From Herpetosiphonaceae bacterium (GTDB lineage: Bacteria; Chloroflexota; Chloroflexia; Chloroflexales; Kallotenuaceae): 64,000 bases of DNA. Location: contig DASUTC010000305.1 in assembly GCA_036374795.1 (NCBI GenBank), positions 1-64,000 of the forward strand, read 5' to 3'. How positions within the stretch are numbered: the first letter of the stretch is position 1; each line of letters starts with the position of its first letter. The notes under the pieces are model-generated. The model saw only the letters and a program-made list of their open reading frames with translations, ran no database searches and was not told the origin of the DNA. Of this stretch, positions 1 through 9,319 are shown piece by piece. The translations under genes were made by a program, and so were the position numbers.

Positions 1-54
1 ATTGGGGGAGATAGCAAAAAGTGTACCTACTACTGATCAGGGAGTCAAACAAAA

Positions 55-80
55 CAGCACCGGCTCACGAGCCGGTGCTG
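55..80 (-). terminator. Intrinsic terminator of the CAP-domain gene
   Basis: An 11-bp perfect inverted repeat (55-65 with 70-80, 4-nt loop) lies 23 nt past the stop of the minus-strand gene at 103. Read on the minus strand it is followed by TTTTGTTT, the expected U-rich tail. Confidence 0.85.
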
Positions 81-102
81 TAGAAGGCGATGTTTTCGGT
101 CT

Positions 103-591
103 TTAGCGTGCAGTACCGAAATCCTGGACCCAGTAGGTGCCGTAGGCGCTCCCGCCGTTTGCTCCGAAGCCGATGCCGATGTGGCGCAGGCGGCAGTTCA
201 GGATGTTGGCGCGATGGCCTGGGCTAGCCATCCACGTAGCAACCACTTCTTCCGGGCTCTGCTGCCCGGCGGCGATGTTCTCGGCGGCCAACCGATAGCG
301 ATACCCGGCCTGGCGGATGCGCGTTGCAAAGCTCCTGCCGTTGCGGCTGTTGTGGCTGAAGTAGTTGCTGGCAGCCATGTCGTCCGCGTGGCGCTGTGCT
401 GCCGCGCCGAGCGCGGGATTCCACAGCAGGTTGCCGCATCCGGCGGCGCGACGATGTTCGTTGGTCAGCACAATCACACGGTTGAGATCAGGGGATGCTG
501 AGGCAGCAGGCGCGATAAATAGGACGGATAATATCAGCATCATGGCGGCCAGGGCCAGTATAGACAGTTGAACACGTGGTCGGACTGTCAT
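103..591 (-). CDS. Secreted CAP/SCP-domain protein (YkwD-like)
   Basis: Predicted exported protein of about 162 residues. A hydrophobic signal segment at roughly residues 8-33 is followed by one CAP (cysteine-rich secretory protein/PR-1) domain. The family hallmarks are visible: an early NEHR motif, HADDMAASNYFSHNS, an AENIAAG block and SPGHRANILN. Bacterial members are extracellular proteins of mostly unknown biochemical role, some near cell-wall or spore functions. The ATG at 591 is preferred over a longer reading frame because AGGAG lies 9 nt upstream and the signal peptide then starts normally. Transcribed alone, with a good terminator downstream. Confidence 0.88.
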   Translation of the reverse strand: MTVRPRVQLSILALAAMMLILSVLFIAPAASASPDLNRVIVLTNEHRRAAGCGNLLWNPALGAAAQRHADDMAASNYFSHNSRNGRSFATRIRQAGYRYRLAAENIAAGQQSPEEVVATWMASPGHRANILNCRLRHIGIGFGANGGSAYGTYWVQDFGTAR

Positions 592-616
592 CAGACATGC
601 TCCTTTTGACTTGTCA

Positions 617-658
617 CCGTACACGTAGACGGCTTGCTTGCCGTACACGTAGACGGCT
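617..658. repeat. Two direct copies of an 18-bp repeat, 24-bp period
   Basis: The 18-base sequence starting CCGTACACGTAGACGG occurs at 617-634 and again at 641-658, just upstream of the CAP-domain start (591). Position and spacing would suit a regulator binding site or a replication-slippage duplication. No regulator is identifiable. Confidence 0.6.
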
Positions 659-859
659 CGCTCTTCTTCGCAGCTAGTCTACCTGGACTAGCTGCTCTGC
701 ATTGTACGCCGCAACCAGGATTTGTCAAATCCGTGAGAATGTTGCCTGATCAACGAATGATTACTATATATACCACGGGTGATCGTTTGTCAACCAGCGC
801 GGGTAGCTCGTCGCGTCGGCCAACGGTTTGGCCGCTGGTCGGGATGTGTGGATGGGTCT

Positions 860-1459
860 TTAAGGCTTCGGCTCCTCGATCGGCTTGAGGAAGGGAGCGG
901 CAGCCCAGCCGCTTGTGCCGTCGGCCTCGACGCGCCACCACTCCATACCGTCGGCGCTCTGCGGCCCCTCCAGCACGCGCACATTCTGGCCTTCGCGGAA
1001 GCGCGTTTGAATCTGGGCGCTGGTGCCGGGCTCGCTCCGCGCGCGCAGCGGCGCGCCATCGGTGCCGGTGATCACCGCAAATCCTTCGGCCCGCAGCACC
1101 GGCTCCGGCGTCGGCGGGATCGGGGTGAGGGTTGGGCGGGGCGTCGGGCGCGGCGTGCGTGTCGGCACGGCGGCGGCCTCGCTGGCAGACGGTCGATCGG
1201 GCTGGTAGAGCAACCATCCGCTGTAGCCGAGCAATCCCAGCGCGATCAGGACCAGCGGCCAGGCGCGGAGAGTCTGACGCCCAAAGTTCGTGAGCGTGCG
1301 CTGGCGGCGCGTGCGGCGCTGCTCGCGGCGCGTTTTATCGTAGGCCAGTTTATAATCATAGTAGTAGTGGTAATAGCTTTCATTAGGTGGATCACCGGCA
1401 AGCGCGTCGTTATAGCCGCGCCACCACATCTCACTGCGCTGTTGCTGCTGCTGCGGCAT
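860..1459 (-). CDS. Single-pass membrane protein with C-terminal SH3-like domain
   Basis: 199 residues. A charged, tyrosine-rich cytoplasmic N-terminus with many Arg (residues 1-65) is followed by one membrane helix (about 67-86), a Thr/Pro-rich linker (about 95-120) and a bacterial SH3-like domain (about 122-195; motifs PLRARSEPGTSAQI, GQNVRVL, WWRVEADGTSGWAA). SH3b domains outside the membrane usually bind cell-wall or protein ligands, so an extracytoplasmic sensor or wall-binding role is plausible but unproven. GAGGA lies about 9 nt before the ATG. Divergent from the response regulator at 1606, sharing a 146-bp promoter region. Confidence 0.8.
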   Translation of the reverse strand: MPQQQQQRSEMWWRGYNDALAGDPPNESYYHYYYDYKLAYDKTRREQRRTRRQRTLTNFGRQTLRAWPLVLIALGLLGYSGWLLYQPDRPSASEAAAVPTRTPRPTPRPTLTPIPPTPEPVLRAEGFAVITGTDGAPLRARSEPGTSAQIQTRFREGQNVRVLEGPQSADGMEWWRVEADGTSGWAAAPFLKPIEEPKP

Positions 1460-1549
1460 GACCTGTATTCCTCATCCTGCGTGTGGTTGGAAGGCGTGCT
1501 GCCGAGAACTGGTTGGTTGCATTGTAACATGGTGCGCCACGGCTGCGCA

Positions 1550-1578
1550 TTGTCTCTCGACCCAAGAACTGGTACGAT
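1550..1578 (+). promoter_or_regulatory. Candidate sigma-70 promoter for the response regulator
   Basis: TTGTCT (1550-1555), 17-nt spacer, TACGAT (1573-1578), upstream of the ATG at 1606. A second -10-like TATACT lies at 1582-1587 without a good -35. Confidence 0.4.
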
Positions 1579-1605
1579 CCGTATACTTGACCGGGAGTAC
1601 TTAAA

Positions 1606-2253
1606 ATGACACATATACGTATTTTGCTTGCCGACGATCATGCGATGCTGCGGGATGGCGTGCGCATGGTGCTCGAATCGCATCCCGGCTTTGAGGTTGT
1701 CGGCACCGCCGACAATGGCCGCGACGCAGTGCGGCTGGTCGAGGAGCTGCGGCCAGATATTGCGGTGCTCGATGTGGCGATGCCGGAGGTCAACGGCCTC
1801 GACGCGACACGGGCGATTCGTGAGTGCTACCCCGAAACCGAGGTGGTCGTACTGTCGATGCATGAGGGCGAGGAGTATCTGCGCGAGGCGCTACGGGCCG
1901 GGGCCGCTGGCTATGTGCTGAAGCGCGCCGCCGCCAAAGAGCTGGTCGGGGCGATCCATGCCGTGCGGCGGGGCGAGTCCTACCTCGATCCGGCGCTGAC
2001 CCGCACGCTGATCAGCGACTATGTGCGACAGGTCGAGCGCAGCGATGAAACGCCCGACTCGCTCACCGACCGCGAGCTGGAGGTGCTGACGCTCGTCGCC
2101 GAGGGCATGACTAACCGGCAGATCGCGCTGAAGCTCAACATTAGTATCAAAACCGTGCAGACGCACCGGGCAAACCTGATGGATAAGCTCAATCTGCATG
2201 ATCGGACCGAGCTGGTGCGCTACGCCATCCGCCGGGGATTGATCGAGGCTTAA
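1606..2253 (+). CDS. NarL/FixJ-type response regulator
   Basis: 215 residues. The N-terminal receiver domain (1-120) has the acidic pair D10/D11, the phospho-acceptor D56 (IAVLDVAMP), S84 and K106. The C-terminal LuxR-type helix-turn-helix (about 150-212) carries LTDRELEVLTLVAEGMTN and the recognition helix IKTVQTHRANLMDKL. It should bind DNA as a dimer after phosphorylation. No kinase gene is adjacent, so it is an orphan; the histidine kinase at 11372 is 9 kb away and cannot be assigned as partner from position alone. GGGAG precedes the ATG by 8 nt. Confidence 0.93.
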   Translation: MTHIRILLADDHAMLRDGVRMVLESHPGFEVVGTADNGRDAVRLVEELRPDIAVLDVAMPEVNGLDATRAIRECYPETEVVVLSMHEGEEYLREALRAGAAGYVLKRAAAKELVGAIHAVRRGESYLDPALTRTLISDYVRQVERSDETPDSLTDRELEVLTLVAEGMTNRQIALKLNISIKTVQTHRANLMDKLNLHDRTELVRYAIRRGLIEA

Positions 2254-2265
2254 TGTGATGAAGGA

Positions 2266-2286
2266 CGACTGGCCCCGCACCAGTCG
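2266..2286 (+). terminator. Weak hairpin after the response regulator
   Basis: A 7-bp perfect inverted repeat (2266-2272 with 2280-2286) lies 13 nt after the stop. No U-run follows directly, so termination is uncertain. Confidence 0.35.
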
Positions 2287-2439
2287 CCCTCCGTCCTGGT
2301 TTTCACCAGCGACGCTGGTAGTGTACCGTTGGGCACACCTGTTCGCCTCAGGTGCGCGTTGTATTTTTACCGATCCGCATACCTGAGTTAGATCTCAGGT
2401 TTGTAGCCGAGAGCGAGTGCGTCGTTAGTGGAGGTTGCT

Positions 2440-4707
2440 GTGAGGGTTGCTTGGTATCATAGGCTGGGCTGGTCGATGCTGATCGTCTTGCTGCTGGTGA
2501 GCTGCAGCATCGAGTCGGTGTCGAATAGCGGCGATAAAGCATCGCGGCCTGCGCAGAGTGCCCGTCCCGCACCGTCGCTCGGCGCGCTCGCTCCCTCGCC
2601 GTCGCCTGCCATCGGGGGAGCGCCGGAGCAGGGCGCTCAATCCGGCTTATTTTTGATCGATAAGCTGGTGCGCTCGCCACAGATCGACGGCATCGACCTG
2701 CATGTGCGCTATGTGGAGCGCACGCCCGACGGCACAGTGATCCATCTATCGTTCTACAACAATCGCGGCGAGGATCTGGCCTACGTCAGCGGCGCGAACG
2801 TCGAAGACGCGCGGCTTGTGGGCGCGTCGGGCACCCACCGCCTGACCGCGCACAGCACCTCGCTCGACACAGGCATCGATCCCGACGACGGCTGGCTGGA
2901 CGGCGGCGCGACGGTCGGGACGCTCAGCTTTGCGGGAGCGCATGACACGTCGCTCAGCCTTGAGTTTCCGGGCTTTCCCGCCGTTGAGCTGAACCTGGAT
3001 CAGCCGATGGCCTCCGCGCCGCAGGAGTCTCCGCCGCCGGAGGGTACCTACAGCTATGATCTGGAGGTCAGCAGCTCGCGGCTGGAAAATATCGCGCTGC
3101 GGATCGAGCAGGCCCAGGTGCAGGGCGATGCTCTGCTGCTGACGATCGCGTTTGTTAACCGCAACGAGAGCGATATTACCTTCACCTCGACGGTCAAAGG
3201 CGCGGACGCGGTGATGTTCGATGCGCTCTGGCAGCAGTATCGTCCCGGCCAGGTTGAGCAGACGCTCGATTACGGGATCGAGCCTGAAGGCAGCGTGTGG
3301 GGCGAGGGCGAGTCCAATCGCGGCACGCTGACGTTTCCACGGCCAGCATCCGGCGACGCGATCCTGTTTCAGTTTCCAAGCTATCCACGGGTGCGCCTTC
3401 CGCTCCAGGCGGGCGGCAAGGCGACGATCGCGACCGAGGCTGATCTGCCGCCCAGCGCCGCGCCGCGCCCGACACCGACGGCTACTCCAACGCCAACGCC
3501 GCTTGGCCCGGAATCCCAGGCGCGCAAGGAGGTCAGCGATCTGCTGGTGACGATGACGAAGGCGCTGGCGGAGCGTAACCGTGATGCGTATCTCGCGGCC
3601 TTGGCGCCGGAGCTTCACGAGGAGCAGGGCAGGATCTTCGATCAGATCGCCGGGCTGCCGCTGGAAGATGTGCGCGTCGAGCCGAGCGATGTGGAGGAGA
3701 ACGGCGTCTTGAACGGCGACCAGACCGCGCTCGACGGCTACCAGGCCGAGCTGTCGTGGCGGGTGCGCGACATCGATCCGGCAAACGTCTTCAACGCCAA
3801 TGTCGAGTATAGCTTGGAGCGCCGGGATGGTCGCTGGATCATCACGGCGGTCGGCGGGCAGGTGCCGTTCTGGGCCTATGACACGACCGAAGCCCGGCGC
3901 TCAGGCGCGTTCTGGATCTTCTACCGGCCAGAAGCGGCGGCGGAGCTGCCGCAGATCGAGCAGGAGGCGCAGCAGGCGCTCGATCGCGTGACGGAGGCGC
4001 TCCCAAACCGGGCCAGGCCAGTCAACCTGATGCGCGTGACGGCGACCGAGCAGGAGTTTACCGATCTGACCGAGCGCAGCGGCGAGCGCTTTCTGGGCGT
4101 GGCCTCGGCGCGCTTCCGCATCAAAAAAGCGGGCATCACCATCACCAGCCAGGCGTTTTTCATCAACAGCGCCGCGTTCGAGCAAGACCCGCAGCAGGAT
4201 CGCCAGCGCACGATCACGCACGAGCTGACGCATCTGGTGCTCTCGCCCAAGACGATGCCCTACACGCCTGCCTGGGTGTCGGAGGGCGCGGCGATGTTTG
4301 TGTCCAACGATTTTCCGCAGCCGATCATCGCCGACTGGTACCGCGAGCAGGGGCCGGAGACGATGAGCCTGGCCGATCTAAGCGGCAAGACATCGTTCGG
4401 CGAGCACGACGGGCTGGACGAGCAGACCTCGATCGATTACGCCTACTCCGCCTTCCTCACGAGGTATCTGGTCGAAACCTACGGCAAAGATGCGTTCTTC
4501 AGCTTCTACGACTCGTTTGCGGATGTGCCGTTCGACGCGATCAGCAACGACCTGCCGCGCGCGGGCGAGGGCAGCCTGATGGAGTCGTCGATGGGCAGCC
4601 TGGCGCAAAAGCTCGCCCCACAGCAGGCGCAGGCGGCGTTCGGCGTCGATCTGGCGACGCTTGAGCGCGACTTCGAGGCGTGGCTGGCGGGGCAGGTTGG
4701 AGAATAG
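2440..4707 (+). CDS. Lipoprotein with peptidase-MA-like (gluzincin) domain
   Basis: About 755 residues. The N-terminus is a lipoprotein signal (hydrophobic stretch ending LLLVSC), so the protein should be anchored on the outer face of the membrane. Two beta-rich segments (about 60-340) precede a Thr/Pro linker, an NTF2-like segment (about 360-480) and a C-terminal zinc-peptidase domain. The motif THELTHLV, followed about 18 residues later by WVSEGAAMFV, gives the HExxH...E layout of the peptidase MA family. Substrate unknown. A frame-compatible GTG lies at 2428, but GTG 2440 has GGAGG 5 nt upstream and gives a compact signal peptide, so it is preferred. Monocistronic; followed by a hairpin-rich repeat region. 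Confidence 0.83.
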   Translation: MRVAWYHRLGWSMLIVLLLVSCSIESVSNSGDKASRPAQSARPAPSLGALAPSPSPAIGGAPEQGAQSGLFLIDKLVRSPQIDGIDLHVRYVERTPDGTVIHLSFYNNRGEDLAYVSGANVEDARLVGASGTHRLTAHSTSLDTGIDPDDGWLDGGATVGTLSFAGAHDTSLSLEFPGFPAVELNLDQPMASAPQESPPPEGTYSYDLEVSSSRLENIALRIEQAQVQGDALLLTIAFVNRNESDITFTSTVKGADAVMFDALWQQYRPGQVEQTLDYGIEPEGSVWGEGESNRGTLTFPRPASGDAILFQFPSYPRVRLPLQAGGKATIATEADLPPSAAPRPTPTATPTPTPLGPESQARKEVSDLLVTMTKALAERNRDAYLAALAPELHEEQGRIFDQIAGLPLEDVRVEPSDVEENGVLNGDQTALDGYQAELSWRVRDIDPANVFNANVEYSLERRDGRWIITAVGGQVPFWAYDTTEARRSGAFWIFYRPEAAAELPQIEQEAQQALDRVTEALPNRARPVNLMRVTATEQEFTDLTERSGERFLGVASARFRIKKAGITITSQAFFINSAAFEQDPQQDRQRTITHELTHLVLSPKTMPYTPAWVSEGAAMFVSNDFPQPIIADWYREQGPETMSLADLSGKTSFGEHDGLDEQTSIDYAYSAFLTRYLVETYGKDAFFSFYDSFADVPFDAISNDLPRAGEGSLMESSMGSLAQKLAPQQAQAAFGVDLATLERDFEAWLAGQVGE

Positions 4708-4818
4708 GACAAAGAACCGAGAACAAAGAACCGAGAACCAAACGAAAGAACAAAAGAACAACGGCTTAAGTTCCTTGTTCCCTTGTTTGCGCCTCTCCCC
4801 CTTGTTCCCTTGCCCCAA
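4708..4818. repeat. GAACAA/TTGTTC-rich intergenic hairpin element (copy 1)
   Basis: A purine-rich arm with repeated GAACCGAGAAC and AGAACAA words (4711-4763) is followed by a pyrimidine-rich arm with TTCCTTGTTCCCTTG words (4771-4806). The arms are partly complementary. The same vocabulary recurs at 9237, 19839, 38612 and 63466. Confidence 0.5.
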
Positions 4819-4908
4819 CCTGTTTGGCATACTGGTTGCTATAGATGCGGTGACGAGCATTTCGTCGCCGCATTGGTTTTTTGGGGCACAGGGGAGTGGA
4901 GCGCGCAT

Positions 4909-5997
4909 ATGAAAAAATGGCTCGATCTGATCAAGAATACATTCAGCGAGTTCGTGGACGATAATTGCTCGCGGCTCGGCGCGTCGCTGTCGTACTACAC
5001 GCTCGGCTCGCTAATCCCGCTGCTGCTGGTCGTCGCATCGCTGATCAGCATCTTTCTGGCAGAGACTGACGCAGGACAGCGCTATCAGCAGCAGATGATT
5101 GATTACGTCGCCAGCACGATCCAAAATGAGCAGTTCGCCACGCAGCTCACCGAAAGCTTGACCGGCGCACAACGAAATCAGTCAACTGGCGGCATTATTG
5201 GCAGTATCATCGGCTTTCTCACGCTGTTATTTGCCGCATCCGGTGTTTTTGGCGAGCTGGATTCGGCGTTCAATATTATCTGGGACGTGCCGAAGGATAA
5301 GCAGCCCTCAGGCATCTGGGGCTTTATCACGTCCAAATTCTTCTCGTTCACGCTGGTGTTGGGCGTTGCGTTCCTGCTGCTGGTCGCGCAGGTGATCACC
5401 TTCACGTTGAAGGGCTTTGCCGATGCGCTGAACTTCACGCCCGCCTGGCTCTTCTTGCTCGTCAACTTTGTCGTGCAGCTCGGCATCATCTCACTGGTCT
5501 TTTCGCTGCTCTTCAAGTACCTGCCCGATACCGAGGTCGAGTGGCGCGATGTGCTGACCGGCGGCATTTTGACCGCGCTGCTCTGGATCGTCGGCCAGTA
5601 TTTGCTGAGCTTCTACTTCTCGTTCTCGTCGAGCTTTACGAGCTACGGCATCATCGGCGGCGTGCTGGCGTTCCTGGTCTATGTCTATTATTCCAGCCAG
5701 ATCTTATTCTTCGGCGGCGAGTTTACGCAGGTCTATGCCCGCACGCAAGGCAGCCGCGTGGCTGAGGGATTGCCAGGCCGGGGCATTACCAGGGAGAGCG
5801 CGCTGATGGTGCAGGCCGCTACCGTCAACAAGGAGCGTCAGGTGCGCCAGCGGGAGCAGGAGCTTGCGGCGGCCAAGACCCGGCAGTACGCGGCGGCGAC
5901 GACCGGCGGCCTGATCGGGCTGGTGGCGGGCGCGCTGATCGGCGGGATCGGGCTGGTGGCGGGCGTCACGCGCGGCGTCGCGCGGCTGTGGCGCTAG
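4909..5997 (+). CDS. YihY/BrkB family inner-membrane protein
   Basis: 362 residues with about six membrane helices, matching the YihY/virulence-factor BrkB fold: the N-terminal DNCSRLGASLSYYTLGSLIPL block, a WDVPKDKQ loop, and the conserved SYGIIGGVLAFLVYVYYSSQ segment with FFGGEFTQVYA near the end of the core. The last about 80 residues form a charged, probably coiled stretch and a final Gly-rich hydrophobic segment. Family members were once called ribonuclease BN in error; a transport or envelope role is more likely. The ATG at 4909 follows GGGGAG at suitable spacing; the longer upstream frame is non-conserved and overlaps the repeat element. Confidence 0.9.
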   Translation: MKKWLDLIKNTFSEFVDDNCSRLGASLSYYTLGSLIPLLLVVASLISIFLAETDAGQRYQQQMIDYVASTIQNEQFATQLTESLTGAQRNQSTGGIIGSIIGFLTLLFAASGVFGELDSAFNIIWDVPKDKQPSGIWGFITSKFFSFTLVLGVAFLLLVAQVITFTLKGFADALNFTPAWLFLLVNFVVQLGIISLVFSLLFKYLPDTEVEWRDVLTGGILTALLWIVGQYLLSFYFSFSSSFTSYGIIGGVLAFLVYVYYSSQILFFGGEFTQVYARTQGSRVAEGLPGRGITRESALMVQAATVNKERQVRQREQELAAAKTRQYAAATTGGLIGLVAGALIGGIGLVAGVTRGVARLWR

Positions 5998-6097
5998 CGC
6001 GCCGATAGGCCGGGGCGGGTGCCCTCGGTCCGGGGCGTCCCCCAGTCAATTCGCTGGAGTGGAGATTGGTTCGGAACACACCGAGGGGAGCGGGCGG

Positions 6098-6123
6098 CAG
6101 GTCAGGCAATTATGCCTGACCTG
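6098..6123 (+). terminator. Intrinsic terminator between convergent genes
   Basis: An 11-bp perfect inverted repeat (6098-6108 with 6113-6123, ATTA loop) followed by TTCGTTTAAT. It sits between the YihY-like gene and the convergent AEC transporter and may serve both. Confidence 0.75.
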
Positions 6124-6157
6124 TTCGTTTAATATGGGCTAGGGATCGATGAGCGGC

Positions 6158-7105
6158 TCAGGCGGCGATGTAGGCGAAGATCGGCAGCGTGAGCAGCGAG
6201 AAGACAAACGTGGTGAAGACTGCGGTGCTGGCAAGCTCCACGTCCAGCTTATACTGGTTGGCGTAGGCGATGGCGATCACGATCGCGGGCAGCGCCGACT
6301 CGAAGATGACCACGAAGCGCGCCTGGGGATCGAGACTAAAGATCGCGCTGAGCACCACGGCCAGCAGCGGCGCGCAGACCAGCTTGACGACATTGACCGC
6401 CAGCACCGAGCGCAGGTATTGCGAGAAGTCGCGGATGGTGATCGTCATGCCGAGCGCCAGCATCGCCAGCATGACCGTCGCCTGGCTGAGAAAGCCGAGC
6501 GTGCCGCGAATCGAGGCGGGAAAGTTGCCGCCGTGAGTCTCCGGCCAGAACAAAAAGCCGAGCAGCAGCGCGATGAACGGCAGGAAGCGGAATAGCCCGA
6601 TCATCACCTGGCGCGGCGTGAGCTGCTGCTTCTCACCGTAGGTCGCCGCGACGATCGCCACGATCGTCAGCAGCGGGATCAGCGAGCCGATCTCGCTGTA
6701 GAGCGCCGCCATGCCCACGGTCTGGCCGTAGTCCTGTGGATTGCTCCGCGCCAGCGCGGCGAAGATCGGCGTGCCGAAGAAGCCCGTGGAGCCACACATG
6801 CTGGTGATGACCACCGCGCCCGCCGTGGCGCGTCGCAGCCGCAGCCGGTGGGCGATAAACGCGGCGATGCAGCCCGATCCAATGATCACCAGCACGGCGA
6901 CGATCGGGATTTTGATCAACTGCCAGGAGAACTCCTTGATATTCATCAGGCCCAGGAAGACCGTCGCCGGCAGCGTCAGGTTGATCACGGCCTGGTTGAA
7001 AATCGAGACGGCCTGATCACGCGGCAAGATATTGCGCCAGCGCACCAGCAGCCCCAGCCCAATCAACAAAAAGATCTGGAGAAGAATACCGACGACATCG
7101 CTCAC
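6158..7105 (-). CDS. AEC family transporter (auxin efflux carrier/malate permease type)
   Basis: 315 residues with about ten membrane helices. Family features include the N-terminal FLLIGLGLLVRWRNIL segment, NLTLPATVFLGL in helix 2, the discontinuous-helix motif SMCGSTGFFGTPIFAAL and a Pro-containing C-terminal bundle (ESALPAIVIAIAY). AEC proteins export or exchange small organic anions; substrate not predictable here. The reading frame continues upstream to 7312, but GTG 7105 is chosen because GGAG lies 7 nt before it and the protein then has the usual family length. The upstream region also overlaps the start of the divergent debranching-enzyme gene. Confidence 0.87.
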   Translation of the reverse strand: MSDVVGILLQIFLLIGLGLLVRWRNILPRDQAVSIFNQAVINLTLPATVFLGLMNIKEFSWQLIKIPIVAVLVIIGSGCIAAFIAHRLRLRRATAGAVVITSMCGSTGFFGTPIFAALARSNPQDYGQTVGMAALYSEIGSLIPLLTIVAIVAATYGEKQQLTPRQVMIGLFRFLPFIALLLGFLFWPETHGGNFPASIRGTLGFLSQATVMLAMLALGMTITIRDFSQYLRSVLAVNVVKLVCAPLLAVVLSAIFSLDPQARFVVIFESALPAIVIAIAYANQYKLDVELASTAVFTTFVFSLLTLPIFAYIAA

Positions 7106-7235
7106 GTTGCACTCCGAGTTCCAAGTTTCGTGGGTTCCGGCTTTCGCGCTATTGGCACAGCTATGGTACAGTGCTGCGCTAAAAGCGTGGAACATGCAAC
7201 ATTGAACTTGAAACTCGGCGCTAGGTAAAGACGAC

Positions 7236-9236
7236 ATGGACCCTATGTTGACCCTCGCATCTGGACTATGCCGCAACCGGGATGCGACCATCAGCCGCGA
7301 ATGGCTCGTCACGAATGCCGTCGGCGGCTACGCGATGGGCTCGGTCGCCGGGGCGAATACCCGCGCCTATCACGGCTACCTGATCGCGGCGACCACACCA
7401 CCTGTCGGACGCACGCTGCTGCTGCAACACCTCGACGAGCGCATCGTCGTGGGTGAGGATGCGTGGCCGCTCAGCGCCGACGAGTGGGCCGACGGCTCGC
7501 GCACGCCCCAGGACTGGCGCGATCGTCCGGGCGTTCCAGCGCTGGATGGCTTCGCGCTCGATGGGACGCTGCCGATCTGGACGTATGCGCTCGGCGACGG
7601 ACGGCTCGAAAAGCGCGTCTGGATGGTTCACGGCCAGAACACGACCTATATCCGCTACACGCTGCTGAATGCCGCCGCGCCGGTACGGTTGCGCATCCGC
7701 ATCTCGGTCAACGATCGCGATCATCACGGCACGCGCATGGCCGATGGCAACAGCTGGCGCAGCGCCGAGGCCGACGGCGGCTGGAGGATCGCCCGCGATA
7801 GCTGGGAAGCGCATGAGTGGTCGCTGCTGACGCTGCCGCACGTGCCGCTGACGCCGATCCACGAGTGGAGCGCGCCGCTCTACCGCCGGGTAGAGGCCGA
7901 GCGCGGGCTGGATTCTGTCGAGCAGCGCTATGTGTTGGGCCAGATCGAGCTTGATCTGCTACCGGGCGCGTCGTGGACGCTGGTCGCCTCGACCGAGCCG
8001 CCGACCCAGATCGAGCGCGATCCGGTGGTGACGCTTCAGGCCGAGCAGGCACGGCAGGCGGCGCTGATCGCGCGAGCTGCTGCCGAGGACGCGCCGCTGC
8101 CGGTGCGGCAGCTTGTGCTGGCGGCGGATCAGTTCATCGTCGAGCGCAATCTGGTGGCGGATGGACGTGTCGAGCGTGGGCAGAGCGTGATCGCGGGCTA
8201 TCCCTGGTTCGGCGACTGGGGCCGCGACACGATGATCAGCCTGCCGGGCCTCTGCCTGAGCACGCGGCGCTACGATGTGGCGGCGCGCATCCTGCGCACG
8301 TTCGCGCGCTATGTCTCGCGCGGCATGCTGCCGAATCGCTTTCCCGACGTGGGCGAGGAGCCGGAGTACAACACGGTCGACGCGACGCTGTGGTATTTCC
8401 ATGCGATCGAGCGCTATCACCAGGCCACGGGCGACGACGCGCTGCTGGCCGATCTGTATCCGGTGCTGGCCGAGATCGTCACGTGGCATCTGCGCGGCAC
8501 GCGCTACGGGATTCAGGTGGATGCCTCAGATGGGCTGCTGCGGGCAGGCGAGCCAGGCGCGCAGCTTACCTGGATGGATGTGCGGATCGACGGCTGGGTC
8601 GTGACGCCGCGCCACGGCAAGGCGGTGGAGATCAACGCGCTCTGGTACAACGCGCTGCGCCTGTTGGCTCGCTGGTCGGTGCGCTACGCCGCGGCTGCGC
8701 CCGCCGCCGACTACGCCGCGCTGGCCGAGCAGGTTCGGGCCAGTTTCAGCCGCTTCTGGTACGCCGAGGGCGGCTACCTGTATGATGTGATCGACACGCC
8801 CGGCGGCGACGATGCCACGCTGCGGCCAAATCAGATCTTCGCGCTCTCGGTCGCGCCTGAGCTGCTGTCGGAGGAGCGGCGGCGCTCGGCGCTGGCCCAG
8901 GTGACGCGCTACCTGTGGACGCCGGACGGTCTGCGCACGCTCGATCCGCGACATCCCGACTACCAGCCGCGCTTCACAGGCGGTCGGGTCCAGCGCGATA
9001 GCGCCTACCACCAGGGCACGATCTGGCCGTGGCTGATCGGGCATTACCTCGACGCGCGGCGGCAGCTTGAGCCAGAGCTTGAGCGACAGCCGTATCTTCG
9101 GGCGCTGCTGGATCATCTGTGGGATGGTGGCCTGGGCACGATCGCCGAGGTCTTCGACGCCGAGCCGCCGCGCTTCGGTGCGGGCTGCATGGCCCAGGCG
9201 TGGAGCGTGGCAGAGGTGCTGAGAAGCGTGCTCTGA
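7236..9236 (+). CDS. Glycogen debranching enzyme (amylo-alpha-1,6-glucosidase, GH133)
   Basis: 666 residues, the size of bacterial archaeal-type debranching enzymes. The N-terminal beta domain starts REWLVTNAVGGYAMGSVAGANTRAYHG, and the C-terminal (alpha/alpha)6 barrel carries YPWFGDWGRDTMISLPG (near residue 325), NTVDATLWYFHAIERY, and HGKAVEINALWYNALR (near 455). The acidic residues in the GDWGRDT and EINALWYN blocks correspond to the family catalytic region. It removes alpha-1,6 branches from glycogen in the cytoplasm. The convergent GH13 glucosidase next door could complete breakdown to glucose. AGG precedes the ATG at 7236; an in-frame ATG at 7245 is the only near alternative. Confidence 0.92.
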   Translation: MDPMLTLASGLCRNRDATISREWLVTNAVGGYAMGSVAGANTRAYHGYLIAATTPPVGRTLLLQHLDERIVVGEDAWPLSADEWADGSRTPQDWRDRPGVPALDGFALDGTLPIWTYALGDGRLEKRVWMVHGQNTTYIRYTLLNAAAPVRLRIRISVNDRDHHGTRMADGNSWRSAEADGGWRIARDSWEAHEWSLLTLPHVPLTPIHEWSAPLYRRVEAERGLDSVEQRYVLGQIELDLLPGASWTLVASTEPPTQIERDPVVTLQAEQARQAALIARAAAEDAPLPVRQLVLAADQFIVERNLVADGRVERGQSVIAGYPWFGDWGRDTMISLPGLCLSTRRYDVAARILRTFARYVSRGMLPNRFPDVGEEPEYNTVDATLWYFHAIERYHQATGDDALLADLYPVLAEIVTWHLRGTRYGIQVDASDGLLRAGEPGAQLTWMDVRIDGWVVTPRHGKAVEINALWYNALRLLARWSVRYAAAAPAADYAALAEQVRASFSRFWYAEGGYLYDVIDTPGGDDATLRPNQIFALSVAPELLSEERRRSALAQVTRYLWTPDGLRTLDPRHPDYQPRFTGGRVQRDSAYHQGTIWPWLIGHYLDARRQLEPELERQPYLRALLDHLWDGGLGTIAEVFDAEPPRFGAGCMAQAWSVAEVLRSVL

Positions 9237-9319
9237 GTTTCAAGTTTCACGTTTCAAGTTTCAAGTTGCTATCCTCGGTTCTTGGTGCTCCCTTTGTGTG
9301 CCCAGAGGACGCCCGTTCT
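9237..9319. repeat. GTTTCAA / GTTCTTGG-rich intergenic element (copy 2)
   Basis: Between the convergent debranching-enzyme and GH13 genes, TTTCAAG or TTTCACG words repeat four times in tandem (9238-9268), followed by TCCTCGGTTCTTGGTGCTCC. Related words occur at 7117-7222 and 23130-23200. Confidence 0.45.
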
